64,000 nucleotides of DNA. Source: an uncultured Sphingobium sp. GTDB taxonomy: Bacteria > Pseudomonadota > Alphaproteobacteria > Sphingomonadales > Sphingomonadaceae. The notes below the pieces were generated by a model, which worked only from the letters and a program-made list of their open reading frames with translations, was not told where the DNA came from and ran no database searches. Shown piece by piece: positions 41,980-51,704 of the stretch (position 1 is its first letter; every line of letters starts with the position of its first letter). Made by a program: the position numbers and the translations under genes. The DNA lies in the NCBI GenBank assembly GCA_913773715.1, contig CAJYHD010000350.1, positions 1 through 64,000 on the forward strand, in the 5' to 3' direction.

Positions 41980-42010
41980 TTGCTTCTACAGCGACTGGAG
42001 GTGGTAAGGA
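41980..42010 (+). promoter_or_regulatory. MerR-type promoter of the CDF-FTR1 operon
   Basis: TTGCTT (41980-41985), 19 bp, TAAGGA (42005-42010), with dyad CTACAGCGACTGGAG in the spacer, one mismatch from perfect. Divergent from the CadR/PbrR-like gene. Confidence 0.8.
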
Positions 42011-42017
42011 AGGCCGC

Positions 42018-42644
42018 ATGAATGCTTCTACCGAAAGCTGCGGGTGCCACGGGGAGCCCGCGCGCGCGCAAACCGATCCGGCCTATCGCCGTGCGCTGCT
42101 GACCGTCGTGGTGCTCAACCTCGGCTTCGGAGTCGCCGAGCTGTTCGGCGGGTTCATCGCCGATAGCCAAGCGCTGAAAGCGGATTCCCTCGATTTTCTC
42201 GGGGACGGGTCGATCAGCCTTATCGGTCTTCTCGCGCTTGCCTGGTCCGCACGGGCGAGGGCAAAGGTCGCGCTGACGCAGGGGTTGTTTCTCGGTGCGC
42301 TTGGCGTGGGCGTAATCGGTTTCGCGATTTGGCGCGCCCTGAACGCAACCGCGCCGGATGCCGAACTGATGGGCACAATCGGCGTTGTCGCGCTCGCGAT
42401 CAATGTCGTGTCCGCCTTGGTGCTTGCGCGTTTCCGGGAAGGGGACGCCAATGTTCGCGCGATCTGGCTGTTCAGCCGCAACGACGCGCTCGCCAATGTC
42501 GCGGTGATCGCCGCGGCCGGTCTGGTGGCGTGGACAGGAAGCGCCTGGCCGGACCTCGCCGTCGCCGGCCTCATCGCCCTCCTGTTCCTCCACTCCGCTT
42601 ATGAAATCGTCACTGGCGCTCGGCGCGAACTGGGAGAGCGGTAG
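42018..42644 (+). CDS. CDF-family cation efflux protein
   Basis: This 208-residue protein starts at ATG 42018. The N-terminus MNASTESCGCHGEPA carries a Cys/His motif. The cation-diffusion core has six helices with LKADSLDFLGDGSISLIG (helix II D-x-x-x-D type) and FSRNDALANVAVIAAA (helix V). The C-terminal cytosolic domain is missing, as in short CDF proteins. It probably exports Zn, Cd or Pb. Overlaps the FTR1 gene by one base. Confidence 0.88.
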   Translation: MNASTESCGCHGEPARAQTDPAYRRALLTVVVLNLGFGVAELFGGFIADSQALKADSLDFLGDGSISLIGLLALAWSARARAKVALTQGLFLGALGVGVIGFAIWRALNATAPDAELMGTIGVVALAINVVSALVLARFREGDANVRAIWLFSRNDALANVAVIAAAGLVAWTGSAWPDLAVAGLIALLFLHSAYEIVTGARRELGER

Positions 42645-44611
42645 TGCGTCTGCTCACCTTGATCCGGGCAATGCTCTCGCTGCGGCTGCTCGCCGCGCTC
42701 GCTGCGCTGCTGATCCCTGCTGCGGCATTCGCCGAACCCGGCGACGTGCAAACCGCATGGCGGCTGCTCGACTATATGGCCGTCGATTATGGAGGCGCGG
42801 TCGCGAACGGTCGGATCAAGAGCGCGTCGGAATACGCCGAAATGAATGAGTTTGCCGCGTCGGTCTCGACACGGCTTCAAGGCCTGCCGGCGAAGCCGGA
42901 GCGCCAAGCCCTCATTCAGCGGGCCGCCAACCTCCAAGCGGTAATCGCGGAAAAGGGATCGACTGAACAGGTGGCAACACTGGCGCACGGGCTCGCGGCC
43001 GATCTGCTGCGCGCCTACCCGGTGCCGCTCGCGCCCGATAAGGCTCCGAACCTCGTCTCCAGCGATGCACTGTTCCGACAATCCTGCGCGTCCTGCCACG
43101 GGATGACGGGCAACGGCCGTGGCCCTGACGCCGCCAAGCTCGCTACGCCCCCGATTGCTTTCACCGATGCCGAGCGCGCGCGCCAGCGCAGCGTGTTCGC
43201 GCTCTATCAGGTGGTGACGCAAGGCATCGACGGGACCGCGATGCAGAGCTTCGCCGATCTGCCCAACGATCAGCGCTGGGCGTTAGCATTCCGAGCCGGG
43301 AGCTTCGCCTTCACGGATGCGCAGGCGCGCGAAGGCGAGCGGCTTTGGAAATCCGACCCGACCCTTCGCCGGCGCATTCCGGACCTGAAAACCCTGGTCG
43401 CGCTCACCCCGGCCGCGCTCGGCGCGGCGATCGGCGACGCCAAGGCTGACGCCGTGCTCGCGTTCCTGCGTCGTCATCCCGAACAGGTGATACAACAGGC
43501 TCCCGGCTCGCTCGCGGTCGCCCGCGCCAAACTCGCCGAAAGCGTGGCGGCTGCGCGGCGCGGCGATGCGCGCATGGCGAAAGAGCTGGCGCTGTCGGCC
43601 TATCTCGATGGGTTCGAGCCGATCGAGCCAACACTCACCGCGCGCGACGCGACGCTGATGGGTCGAATCGAGGGCGCGATGGGGGAGTTCCGCGCCTCGA
43701 TCGACCGGGGCGCGTCGCCCGATGATCTCGCGGAGAAGGTCGCAGTACTGGGCGGCCTTTTCGACGATGCGGAAGCGGCGCTCGCGCCTGATGCCGCCAC
43801 CGAAGCGTCCACGTTCCTGGGCGCGTTCACGATCCTGCTGCGTGAAGGGCTCGAAGCCCTGCTCATCGTTGTCGCCATGATCGCGTTCCTGCGTAAAGCC
43901 GAGCGCGGCGAGGCGCTGCGGTACGTGCATGGCGGCTGGGTCAGCGCGATCATCGCGGGCGGGATCACCTGGGCGGTCGCCACCTATGCGATCGGGATCA
44001 GCGGTGCGAGCCGGGAGCTGACGGAAGGGTTTGGCTCGCTGTTCGCCGCGGTCGTGCTGCTCTCGGTCGGGATTTGGATGCACGGCAAGGCGCAGGCCGA
44101 TCAGTGGCAGCGCTATATTCGCGAGAAGATGTCGCGGGCGCTCTCGGGCGGGTCGGGCTGGTTCCTGTTCGGGCTGGCGTTCGTCGTAGTTTATCGCGAG
44201 GTCTTCGAGACGATCCTGTTCTATGCCGCGCTTTCGGCGCAAGGTGACAACGGGATGCTTCTCGCGGGGGCCGGGTCGGCGATTGGACTGCTCAGCCTGA
44301 TCGCTTGGGCCATGCTTCGCTACAGTCGCAAGCTGCCGATCGCGCAGTTCTTCCGCTATAGCTCCTGGCTCATGGCGGTCCTGACCGTCGTGCTGGCGGG
44401 TAAAGGCGTCGCCGCGCTCCAGGAAGCCGGCCTTATCAACATCGCACCGCTCGCGGACGTGCCACGGCTGTCGATGCTCGGCGTGTTTCCCACTTGGCAA
44501 TCGGTGCTGGCGCAACTCCTGATGGCGGTCGCCATTGCGGTCGGGTTCGCCTGGAACGGGCGCGACCGATCCCGCTCGGGTTCCGGCTCAGTGACCCTTG
44601 GTTCGAATTAG
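42644..44611 (+). CDS. Cytochrome c-FTR1 fusion permease (PbrT-like)
   Basis: This 655-residue protein starts at GTG 42644. A signal peptide leads to a helical region, a c-haem motif (QSCASCHGMTGNG) and, from about residue 385, the seven-helix FTR1 permease with two REXXE motifs, REGLEALLIV and REVFETILF. FTR1 imports Fe, and PbrT of Cupriavidus is an FTR1-type Pb(II) uptake protein. With the adjacent PbrR/CadR-like regulator a Pb or Fe role is the best reading. The fused haem suggests oxidation is coupled to uptake. Confidence 0.85.
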   Translation: MRLLTLIRAMLSLRLLAALAALLIPAAAFAEPGDVQTAWRLLDYMAVDYGGAVANGRIKSASEYAEMNEFAASVSTRLQGLPAKPERQALIQRAANLQAVIAEKGSTEQVATLAHGLAADLLRAYPVPLAPDKAPNLVSSDALFRQSCASCHGMTGNGRGPDAAKLATPPIAFTDAERARQRSVFALYQVVTQGIDGTAMQSFADLPNDQRWALAFRAGSFAFTDAQAREGERLWKSDPTLRRRIPDLKTLVALTPAALGAAIGDAKADAVLAFLRRHPEQVIQQAPGSLAVARAKLAESVAAARRGDARMAKELALSAYLDGFEPIEPTLTARDATLMGRIEGAMGEFRASIDRGASPDDLAEKVAVLGGLFDDAEAALAPDAATEASTFLGAFTILLREGLEALLIVVAMIAFLRKAERGEALRYVHGGWVSAIIAGGITWAVATYAIGISGASRELTEGFGSLFAAVVLLSVGIWMHGKAQADQWQRYIREKMSRALSGGSGWFLFGLAFVVVYREVFETILFYAALSAQGDNGMLLAGAGSAIGLLSLIAWAMLRYSRKLPIAQFFRYSSWLMAVLTVVLAGKGVAALQEAGLINIAPLADVPRLSMLGVFPTWQSVLAQLLMAVAIAVGFAWNGRDRSRSGSGSVTLGSN

Positions 44612-44651
44612 TGCAATGACATGAAAACCCTTCCGTGATAGAGGCAAGCTA

Positions 44652-44981
44652 GTGCGAGCCTTTTTGCCTTTCCTGACATGCCTGATGCTGGTCCTGACCA
44701 GCTTCTCCGGCATGGCCCATGCCGCCGATCTGGCGGGGGGAAGCATCGCGGGCGTTGAGTTCACGGTCCATACCGCCGGTGACATCGATCAGGTGCCATC
44801 GGACTCGGACAAGAATGTCCCGCATCATCACAATTATTGTCACGGACACGACGTCGGCGCGCCTGCGCGCACGACGATGGAATATACCCCCGTCCTCACA
44901 GTGCCCAAGCCGACAATCTCCGCCTCTGCGTCGCTCGACGGCCGCACCGGCATGGTCCATTTGAGGCCCCCCCAAGCCTGA
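44652..44981 (+). CDS. Small secreted His-rich protein at the head of the czc operon
   Basis: This 109-residue protein starts at GTG 44652 with a signal (MRAFLPFLTCLMLVLTSFSGMAHA). The mature part includes a metal-binding NVPHHHNYCHGHDVG stretch and little other recognisable structure. Located 60 bp before czcC. Such short His-rich proteins before czcCBA are common but their function is not established. Periplasmic Zn/Cd/Co buffering is inferred. Confidence 0.7.
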   Translation: MRAFLPFLTCLMLVLTSFSGMAHAADLAGGSIAGVEFTVHTAGDIDQVPSDSDKNVPHHHNYCHGHDVGAPARTTMEYTPVLTVPKPTISASASLDGRTGMVHLRPPQA

Positions 44982-45041
44982 CGTCCGATTTGGGCGTGCG
45001 TTGGCGCGCCCCTGTCGATCATCGTCAGGAGTCCTATTTTC

Positions 45042-46319
45042 ATGAATCGTATCCTCGCGGCCATGCTGGCCGCAGCGTCTTGCGCCACGATGGCGCAGGC
45101 GCAGGTCGGACCGTCCGCGCCTGTTGCGCAGGATGCGCCGGTCTACACGCTTGACCAAGCGGTCAGTGCAGCGGGCGGTTCGGCCCCTGCTGCGGAAGCG
45201 GCGACAGCTGGAATCGACGCGGCCCGTGCAGGTCGCACAGTCGCCGGCTTGCGGCCCAATCCGGTGGTTCAAGGCCAAGTCGAGAATGTCATCGGCTCCG
45301 GGCCGTATCGGGGGGTCCGCAGCGCGGAAACCACGGTCGGCTTTGCGATCCCGATCGAGCTAGGCGGCAAGCGCGGCGCCCGCGTCGCGGTCGCCAATGC
45401 GCAATTGTCCCGGGCCGAGATCCAGGCCGCGATCATCGCGGCGGATGTCCGGCTTCAGGTAACGCAGCTCTATGTCGAAGCGGTCGCGGCCGATCGCCGG
45501 GTAATGACAGCCCTCGATCAGGCCCGGATCGCCAGCGATGCGCTGCGGGCCGCGAGCGTTCGCGTGCAGGCAGGGCGGGCATCGCCACTCGAGCAACAGC
45601 GCGCGGATGTCGCGCGTATCAATGCCGACGCCAATGTGGAGCGGCAGCTTCGCTTGGCCGAGGCGGCCCGCGCCAATCTGGCGCGTCGGATCGGACGGCC
45701 GATCGACGGCCTGCTCGATGACACGCTGCTCGATCGCCTTCCCGATGTGAACGTCTATGGGCCGTTGGCACCGGTCAACACGACCGGCACACTCGCGCTG
45801 GCGGCAGCCAACGCGGATTTCTCCATTGCCGAAGCCGGCGTGCGGCTCGCGCGCGCCAATCGCGTGCCTGACCTGAACGTCGGGCCGTCGATCCGCCGCC
45901 TGGAAGCGACCAACGACATGGCGGCGGTGTTCAGCGTGTCGATCCCGATCCCGGTGTTCAACAATGGTCGCGCCGCGATTGCGCAGGCGACCGCGCAGCG
46001 GACCCAGGCGGATGCGCAGCGCCGCGTGACCGCGCTCGACATCGAACAGGCGATCACGGACGCGCAGGCGCAGGCGGCCAATGCCGCAACGACGGCTCGT
46101 GCGGCGTCGGGGCCGGCGCTGGCGGCTGCACAGGAGGCCGCCCGCATCGCGCGGATCGGCTATCGCGAGGGCAAGTTCGGCCAGCTCGAATTGCTCGATG
46201 CTGAACGCACGCTCGCCGAAACGCGGGTCGCCGCGATCGACGCGCTTGCCAATTACCAGAATGCCCGCGCGCAAGTGGAGCGACTGACCGCTCGTGCGCC
46301 CAATGGGGGGAATCAGTGA
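45042..46319 (+). CDS. czcC: CzcC-type outer-membrane efflux channel
   Basis: This 425-residue TolC-family protein has a signal (MNRILAAMLAAASCATMAQAQ) and two coiled-coil repeats (QAVSAAGGSAPAAEAATAGI, EAGVRLARANRVPDLNVGPS). First of the czcCBA genes. Overlaps czcB by TGATG. Exports divalent cations with CzcB and CzcA. Confidence 0.92.
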   Translation: MNRILAAMLAAASCATMAQAQVGPSAPVAQDAPVYTLDQAVSAAGGSAPAAEAATAGIDAARAGRTVAGLRPNPVVQGQVENVIGSGPYRGVRSAETTVGFAIPIELGGKRGARVAVANAQLSRAEIQAAIIAADVRLQVTQLYVEAVAADRRVMTALDQARIASDALRAASVRVQAGRASPLEQQRADVARINADANVERQLRLAEAARANLARRIGRPIDGLLDDTLLDRLPDVNVYGPLAPVNTTGTLALAAANADFSIAEAGVRLARANRVPDLNVGPSIRRLEATNDMAAVFSVSIPIPVFNNGRAAIAQATAQRTQADAQRRVTALDIEQAITDAQAQAANAATTARAASGPALAAAQEAARIARIGYREGKFGQLELLDAERTLAETRVAAIDALANYQNARAQVERLTARAPNGGNQ

Positions 46320-47497
46320 TGAAGAGCTTTTATCTCGCGGGCGCGGCGTCGCTCGCCCTGCTCTTGGCTGCCTGCGGCGGCAAGGATGGCGGAAACGAGG
46401 CAACTGCCGAAGGCGCAGCTGCCAATGAGACGGCAGCGGGCACGGAAAAGGGCGGTGCTGAAGGCGGTCATGCCGGTGAAGGCGTCGTCACATTGGGTGC
46501 CGACCAGATCGCCACAGCGGGCGTCCAGGTCGGACGGCCGATCATCGGCGGGGCCGGGACGATCGAGCTGCCCGCGATCATCGAGGGCGACCCACAGGGA
46601 ACGCAGGTCGTCTCGGCCGCAATTGCGGGACGCGTGGTCGCGCTCACCCGTAACCTCGGCCAATCGGTCGGACGCGGCCAGACCATTGCGGTCATCGAAA
46701 GCCGCGAGGCGGCGCAGATCAAGGGCGAGGTCGAGGCGGCGCGGGCGCGGCTTCAGCTCGCTAATTCGAACCTCGCGCGCGAACAGCGGCTGTTCGCGCA
46801 GAGAGTCTCCCCTGAACAGGATCTGATCGCCGCCCGCACAGCGGCGACGGAGGCGCGGATCGCCCTGACGCAGGCGCAGAGCATGGTTTCGGCGGCGGGT
46901 GTCGGCGGCGGCGGGCTCAACCGGCTCGGCATTGCCGCGCCGATCTCGGGCCAGATCATTGCGCGCCCCGTGACGCTGGGACAAACGGTCGCGGCGGATG
47001 CCGAACTCTATCGCATCGCCAACCTGAGCCAGGTGTCGATCGCGCTTAATCTCAAGCCCGAGGATGCGGGCCGGGTGCGTCCCGGCAATACGGTGCTGGT
47101 GAAGGCGGCAGGCCGTCAGGCGACCGCCCGCGTGACCTTCGTGTCGCCGGCGCTTGATCCGCAGACGCGGCTCGTGCCTGCGCTCGCCACCCTCGACAAT
47201 CGCGGTGGCGAATGGCGGGTCGGCGAGCCTGTGACGGCAGCCGTGCAGCTCACGGGCAGCGGCGGGAGCGGGGCGGTCCGCGTGCCGACGACGGCGGTCC
47301 AGAGTTTCGAGGGCAAGTCGGTCGTGTTCGTGCGCACGCCCACCGGCTTCAAGGCGACCCCGGTCCAGCTCGGCGATGCGTCGGGCGACACGGTGATCGT
47401 CCGGTCGGGCCTGACCGGCAACGAACAGATCGCCACCACCGGAAGTTTCACGCTCAAGGCCGATATCGGCAAGGGCGAAGCGAGCCACGAGGATTAA
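46319..47497 (+). CDS. czcB: CzcB-type periplasmic adaptor (lipoprotein)
   Basis: This 392-residue adaptor starts at ATG 46319, overlapping czcC. The lipobox LLLAACGG marks a lipoprotein anchor. The usual lipoyl halves (VVSAAIAGRVVALTRNLGQS, LGIAAPISGQIIARPVTLGQ) flank the hairpin, followed by beta-barrel and C-terminal domain. A loop with HAGEGVV and few metal ligands is present. Works with CzcA and CzcC. Confidence 0.92.
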   Translation: MKSFYLAGAASLALLLAACGGKDGGNEATAEGAAANETAAGTEKGGAEGGHAGEGVVTLGADQIATAGVQVGRPIIGGAGTIELPAIIEGDPQGTQVVSAAIAGRVVALTRNLGQSVGRGQTIAVIESREAAQIKGEVEAARARLQLANSNLAREQRLFAQRVSPEQDLIAARTAATEARIALTQAQSMVSAAGVGGGGLNRLGIAAPISGQIIARPVTLGQTVAADAELYRIANLSQVSIALNLKPEDAGRVRPGNTVLVKAAGRQATARVTFVSPALDPQTRLVPALATLDNRGGEWRVGEPVTAAVQLTGSGGSGAVRVPTTAVQSFEGKSVVFVRTPTGFKATPVQLGDASGDTVIVRSGLTGNEQIATTGSFTLKADIGKGEASHED

Positions 47498-47500
47498 GCC

Positions 47501-50500
47501 ATGATCGCCCGTATCGTAACCTGGGCGGTCGAGAAGCGCTGGCTAGTCCTGCTCCTCACCGTCATCGTCGCCGCCATCGGCGCGTTTTCCCTCTACCGGC
47601 TACCGATCGACGCGGTGCCGGACATCACCAACAATCAGGTCCAGATCAACGTCCGCGCGCCTGCCCTCTCGCCCGAGCTGGTCGAGAAGCAGGTGTCGTT
47701 TCCAATCGAAACCGCGCTCGCCGGCACCCCCGGCCTGGAATATACGCGCTCGTTGAGCCGCAACGGCTTCGCGCAGATCACGGCGGTCTTTTCGGACGCG
47801 ACGGACATCTATTTCGCCCGCCAGCAGGTGGGCGAGCGTCTGCGGGGCGTGCAAGAGAATCTGCCCGACGGCGTGAACCCTGAAATGGGTCCGATCGCGA
47901 CAGGCCTGGGCGAGGTGTACATGTACACCGTTCGTCTCGATCATCGCGAGGACGACAAGCACAAGCCCGGTGAACCGGGCCAACAGCCCGATGGCAGCTA
48001 CATCACGCCAGAGGGCGAGCGACTGACGACCGAAGAGGACAAGGCGACCTACCTGCGCACCGCGCAGGACTGGATCGTGACGCCGCTTCTGAAGACCACA
48101 CCGGGCCTCGCCGGTGTCGACTCGATTGGCGGTTACGCCAAGCAGTTCCTCGTCGTGCCCGACGTGCAGAAGCTGGCCTCGCTCGGCATCACGCTGACGG
48201 ACCTGGGAAATGCGCTGGAGCGCAATAACACCAGCGTCGGCGGTGGCTTCGTCAATCGCAATGGCGAAGGTCTGGCTGTTCGCTCGGATGCGCTCGTTCG
48301 CAATGCCAGCGAGTTGGCCAGGACCGTGATCGCGACACGTAACGGCGTGCCGATCACGGTCGAACAAGTTGCGACTGTGAAGACGGGTCAGGCGATCCGC
48401 ATGGGTTCGGCATCGGAGAACGGTACCGAAGTCGTCGTCGGCACGGCGATCATGCGGATCGGCGAGAACAGCCGCATCGTGTCGACCGCGGTCGCTGAGA
48501 AACTGAAGACGATCAACGCTTCGCTGCCTCCTGACGTCGTAATTCAGCCGGTGCTGAACCGCACCGAGCTGGTCAATTCGACGATCAAGACGGTCGCGAA
48601 AAACCTGTCCGAAGGCGCGGTGCTGGTCATCGTCGTGCTCTTCCTGCTGCTCGGCAACTTCCGTGCGGCCCTGATCGCGGCGTTGGTCATCCCGATCACC
48701 ATGATGCTGACAGGCTTTGGTATGCTGCGCGCTGGGGTCTCGGCCAATCTGATGAGCCTTGGGGCTTTGGACTTCGGTCTGATCGTCGACGGCGCCGTCA
48801 TCATCGTTGAAAACGCGCTGAGGCGGCTTGCCGAACAACAGCATCATGAAGGTCGCTTGCTGACCGTCAAGGAACGGCTTGCGACCGTGGCAGCCGCCGC
48901 TCGCGAGATGATCCGCCCCTCGGTTTACGGGCAGGCAATCATCATCCTCGTCTACGTACCGCTGCTCACGCTGACCGGCGTGGAGGGTAAAACGTTCGGA
49001 CCGATGGCGCTGACCGTCATCATCGCGCTCGCCTTCGCCTTCATCCTCTCTCTCACCTTCGTGCCGGCGATGATTGCGATCTGGCTGTCGAAGAAGGTCG
49101 AGGAGAAGGACGGCCGCATCATCACGTGGCTGAAGAAGCGCTACGAACCCGGTCTCGACCGGGCCATGAAGCGCCCGACGCTGACGATCGGTGCGGGTGT
49201 GGGAAGCCTTGTGGTGGCGGCGCTTGCTTTCACTACGCTCGGCTCGGTGTTCCTGCCGCAGCTCGACGAAGGCGATTTGCTGATCCAGTCGCTCCGCATT
49301 CCGGCAACGTCGGTCCAGCAGAGCCAGGCGATGCAGGTGCCGATCGAGCGGATGATGTCGAAGCAGCCGGAGGTGCAATTCGTCTATTCCAAGACGGGCA
49401 CCGCCGAGCTGGCGGCCGACCCGATGCCGCCGAACGCGACCGACATGTTCGTCATCCTGAAGCCGCGCAAGGATTGGCCGGATCCTGAGCTTCCCAAGGA
49501 GGAGCTGGTCAGCCGGATCGAGGGTAATCTCGCGAAGATTCCGGGAAATGCCTACGAGATCACCCAGCCCATCCAGATGCGCTTCAACGAGCTGATCGCC
49601 GGCGTGCGCGGCGACATCGCGGTGAAGGTGTTCGGGGACGACTTCAACCAGATGAACCGGACGGCCGAGCAAATCGCGGCGGTGCTGCGCAGAACGCAAG
49701 GCGCAGCGGACGTGAAGGTGGAGCAGACGACCGGTCTTCCCATGCTCGACATTCGCGTCAACCGCGACGCGATGGCGCGGTTGGGCGTTACGGCTCAGGA
49801 TGTGCAGGACACCGTGACTGCGACGATCGGCGGGCGAACATCGGGCCAGATCTTCGAGGGCGACCGTCGCTTCCCGGTGGTGATCCGCCTGTCGGAGGCG
49901 CAGCGCGCCGACATCGGCCTGCTCCAGCAGGTGCAGGTGCCGGTGGCAGGCGGCGGCTATGTGCCGCTGTCCAGTGTCGCTGACATCAAGGTCGTCGACG
50001 GTCCCAATCAGATCAGCCGCGAAAACGGGAAGCGGCGCGTGGTGGTGCAAGCCAACGTGCGTGGTCGCGATGTCGGTAGCGTCGTTGCAGACGCGCAGGC
50101 GGCGATCGGCAGCCAGGTCCGGCTGCCTGCCGGTGCCTATCTCGAATGGGGCGGTCAGTTCGAGAACCTGCAATCGGCGAGCGAGCGGCTGAAGCTGGTC
50201 ATTCCGGCCTGCTTCATCCTGATCCTGTTGCTGCTTTATGGCGCATTGGGATCGGTCCGCGATGCCGCGATCGTCTTCACCGGCGTGCCATTCGCGCTGG
50301 TGGGCGGCGTTCTGCTGCTCTTCCTGCGCGGCATGGACTTTTCGATCTCGGCGGCGGTGGGCTTCATCGCCCTGTCGGGCATCGCGGTCCTCAACGGCCT
50401 CGTCATGGTCAGCTCAATCCAGGATCTGATCCGGTCGGGGCTATCGCGCGAGGAGGCGGCCCATGTCGGCGCAATGCAGCGTCTGCGGCCAGTCGTCATG

Positions 50501-50746
50501 ACCGCGCTCGTCGCAAGCCTCGGCTTCGTGCCGATGGCGCTTGGCGAGGGGGCGGGCGCGGAGGTGCAGAAGCCATTGGCGACCGTCGTCATCGGCGGCC
50601 TGATCTCGGCGACGCTGCTGACGCTGTTCGTGCTGCCGACGCTCTACGCCCGGTTCGGGCAGAAAGTGATCGAGAAGCCCGAGCACTACAATGAGGAGCA
50701 TGAAGGGGACGACCACGGTCAGACCTTCGTGAACAACTTGGCCTGA
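47501..50746 (+). CDS. czcA: CzcA-type divalent-cation RND pump, copy 1
   Basis: This 1081-residue RND transporter has MIARIVTWAVEKRWLVLLLT and the HME1 signature SLGALDFGLIVDGAVIIVEN for Co/Zn/Cd export. The C-terminal tail is charged and His-containing (EKPEHYNEEHEGDDHG). The insert REDDKHKPGEPGQQPDG near residue 150 is a family variable loop. A second CzcA is at 61276 on the other strand. Confidence 0.95.
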   Translation: MIARIVTWAVEKRWLVLLLTVIVAAIGAFSLYRLPIDAVPDITNNQVQINVRAPALSPELVEKQVSFPIETALAGTPGLEYTRSLSRNGFAQITAVFSDATDIYFARQQVGERLRGVQENLPDGVNPEMGPIATGLGEVYMYTVRLDHREDDKHKPGEPGQQPDGSYITPEGERLTTEEDKATYLRTAQDWIVTPLLKTTPGLAGVDSIGGYAKQFLVVPDVQKLASLGITLTDLGNALERNNTSVGGGFVNRNGEGLAVRSDALVRNASELARTVIATRNGVPITVEQVATVKTGQAIRMGSASENGTEVVVGTAIMRIGENSRIVSTAVAEKLKTINASLPPDVVIQPVLNRTELVNSTIKTVAKNLSEGAVLVIVVLFLLLGNFRAALIAALVIPITMMLTGFGMLRAGVSANLMSLGALDFGLIVDGAVIIVENALRRLAEQQHHEGRLLTVKERLATVAAAAREMIRPSVYGQAIIILVYVPLLTLTGVEGKTFGPMALTVIIALAFAFILSLTFVPAMIAIWLSKKVEEKDGRIITWLKKRYEPGLDRAMKRPTLTIGAGVGSLVVAALAFTTLGSVFLPQLDEGDLLIQSLRIPATSVQQSQAMQVPIERMMSKQPEVQFVYSKTGTAELAADPMPPNATDMFVILKPRKDWPDPELPKEELVSRIEGNLAKIPGNAYEITQPIQMRFNELIAGVRGDIAVKVFGDDFNQMNRTAEQIAAVLRRTQGAADVKVEQTTGLPMLDIRVNRDAMARLGVTAQDVQDTVTATIGGRTSGQIFEGDRRFPVVIRLSEAQRADIGLLQQVQVPVAGGGYVPLSSVADIKVVDGPNQISRENGKRRVVVQANVRGRDVGSVVADAQAAIGSQVRLPAGAYLEWGGQFENLQSASERLKLVIPACFILILLLLYGALGSVRDAAIVFTGVPFALVGGVLLLFLRGMDFSISAAVGFIALSGIAVLNGLVMVSSIQDLIRSGLSREEAAHVGAMQRLRPVVMTALVASLGFVPMALGEGAGAEVQKPLATVVIGGLISATLLTLFVLPTLYARFGQKVIEKPEHYNEEHEGDDHGQTFVNNLA

Positions 50747-50799
50747 TGGGTGCGCGGGGCGATCCGCGATCGCCCCGCTCATCTCTGGGAGATGGGGAT

Positions 50800-51288
50800 A
50801 TGCCTCGCACCATAACCAGCTCAATGCTTCACGGCGGGCCACTGCGGATCTGGTCGGCGATCACCGATCCGGATCATCGTCGGGCTTGGAGTCCGCTCGT
50901 ATTCCTCGACAACCCGTGCCAGCTTGGCGAAACGGAATGTACCTTCGCGATCCAGGGCATCACCCGGCCAATTCGGACGCCGGCCCGGGTCGATCAATTC
51001 GATAAGCCGCGCGCCTTCGCTTGGTCCTGCGGCATCCCTTATCTGTTCACGCTCGAAGAACGGTACGAGCTGGCAGGGGACGATGGTGGCACTAGGCTAA
51101 CACATAGCTGCACGCTGGGCGGGGCGCTGTCTCTGCCGTTCGCGGCGATGATGTTGCGTCGTCTGCGGTCCCTGATGATCGAGGCTGATGATCGCCTCGC
51201 AACCTATCTGCGCTGGCGGGTGGGTCAGCCTGCCCGTGGGATCAATCGTCAGCGCGTCCCCTCCCGCTACAGGAGGAAGGCGCGATGA
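50800..51288 (+). CDS. SRPBCC-fold protein
   Basis: This 162-residue protein starts at ATG 50800 with GGGAGATGGGG upstream (MPRTITSSMLHGGPLRIW). The SRPBCC helix-grip fold is indicated by WSAITDPDHRRAWSPLV, LGETECTFAIQGITRPI, KPRAFAWSCGIPY and GTRLTHSCTLGG. It binds hydrophobic ligands in relatives. Why it lies between czcA and mliC is unknown. It overlaps the next gene by ATGA. Confidence 0.8.
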   Translation: MPRTITSSMLHGGPLRIWSAITDPDHRRAWSPLVFLDNPCQLGETECTFAIQGITRPIRTPARVDQFDKPRAFAWSCGIPYLFTLEERYELAGDDGGTRLTHSCTLGGALSLPFAAMMLRRLRSLMIEADDRLATYLRWRVGQPARGINRQRVPSRYRRKAR

Positions 51289-51659
51289 TGCCGTTGAAGC
51301 GGGTACTGCCCGCCCTCATCCTCGTTGTCGGCCTGGCGGCTTGCACGGAAAGCAAGCCGCCAGCCCCGCCAACGGAGCAGCAAATCCATTCGTCCGACAG
51401 CGCCGTGGCGACCGGGGAAATGGGGCGCCATCCCTATCGCTGTTCCGACGGGGAACCGCTGTTCGTCGACTACAAGGACAACGGCCTGCAGATCGATTTG
51501 CGGCGCTCCAGCAGCGCCGTGCCCATGACGCTGACCGCGCCAGCGCAGGGCCTCCAATATGTCGGCGAGACAGCCACCGCGACCTTCAAGGGGTCGCAGC
51601 TCACCGTCGTGGATGGCGAGGGCCGCACCCGAATCTGCGAACGGGAGGGCACCCGATGA
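51285..51659 (+). CDS. MliC-like lysozyme-inhibitor lipoprotein, copy 1
   Basis: This 124-residue lipoprotein (lipobox LVVGLAACTES) has the MliC fold motifs HPYRCSDGEPLFVDY, LRRSSSAVPMTL and GSQLTVVDGEGRTRICERE. MliC proteins inhibit C-type lysozyme in the periplasm or at the outer membrane. A diverged copy occurs at 52962, with fliE and bestrophin between. Confidence 0.82.
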   Translation: MMPLKRVLPALILVVGLAACTESKPPAPPTEQQIHSSDSAVATGEMGRHPYRCSDGEPLFVDYKDNGLQIDLRRSSSAVPMTLTAPAQGLQYVGETATATFKGSQLTVVDGEGRTRICEREGTR

Positions 51660-51704
51660 ACCGTCCTGTCTTCCGACACGTCGCACTGGAACGGGAGAGA
51701 AACG

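Noticed and set aside
47600..50173. 857-codon ORF on the - strand
   Set aside because: Antisense to czcA; no recognisable domain.
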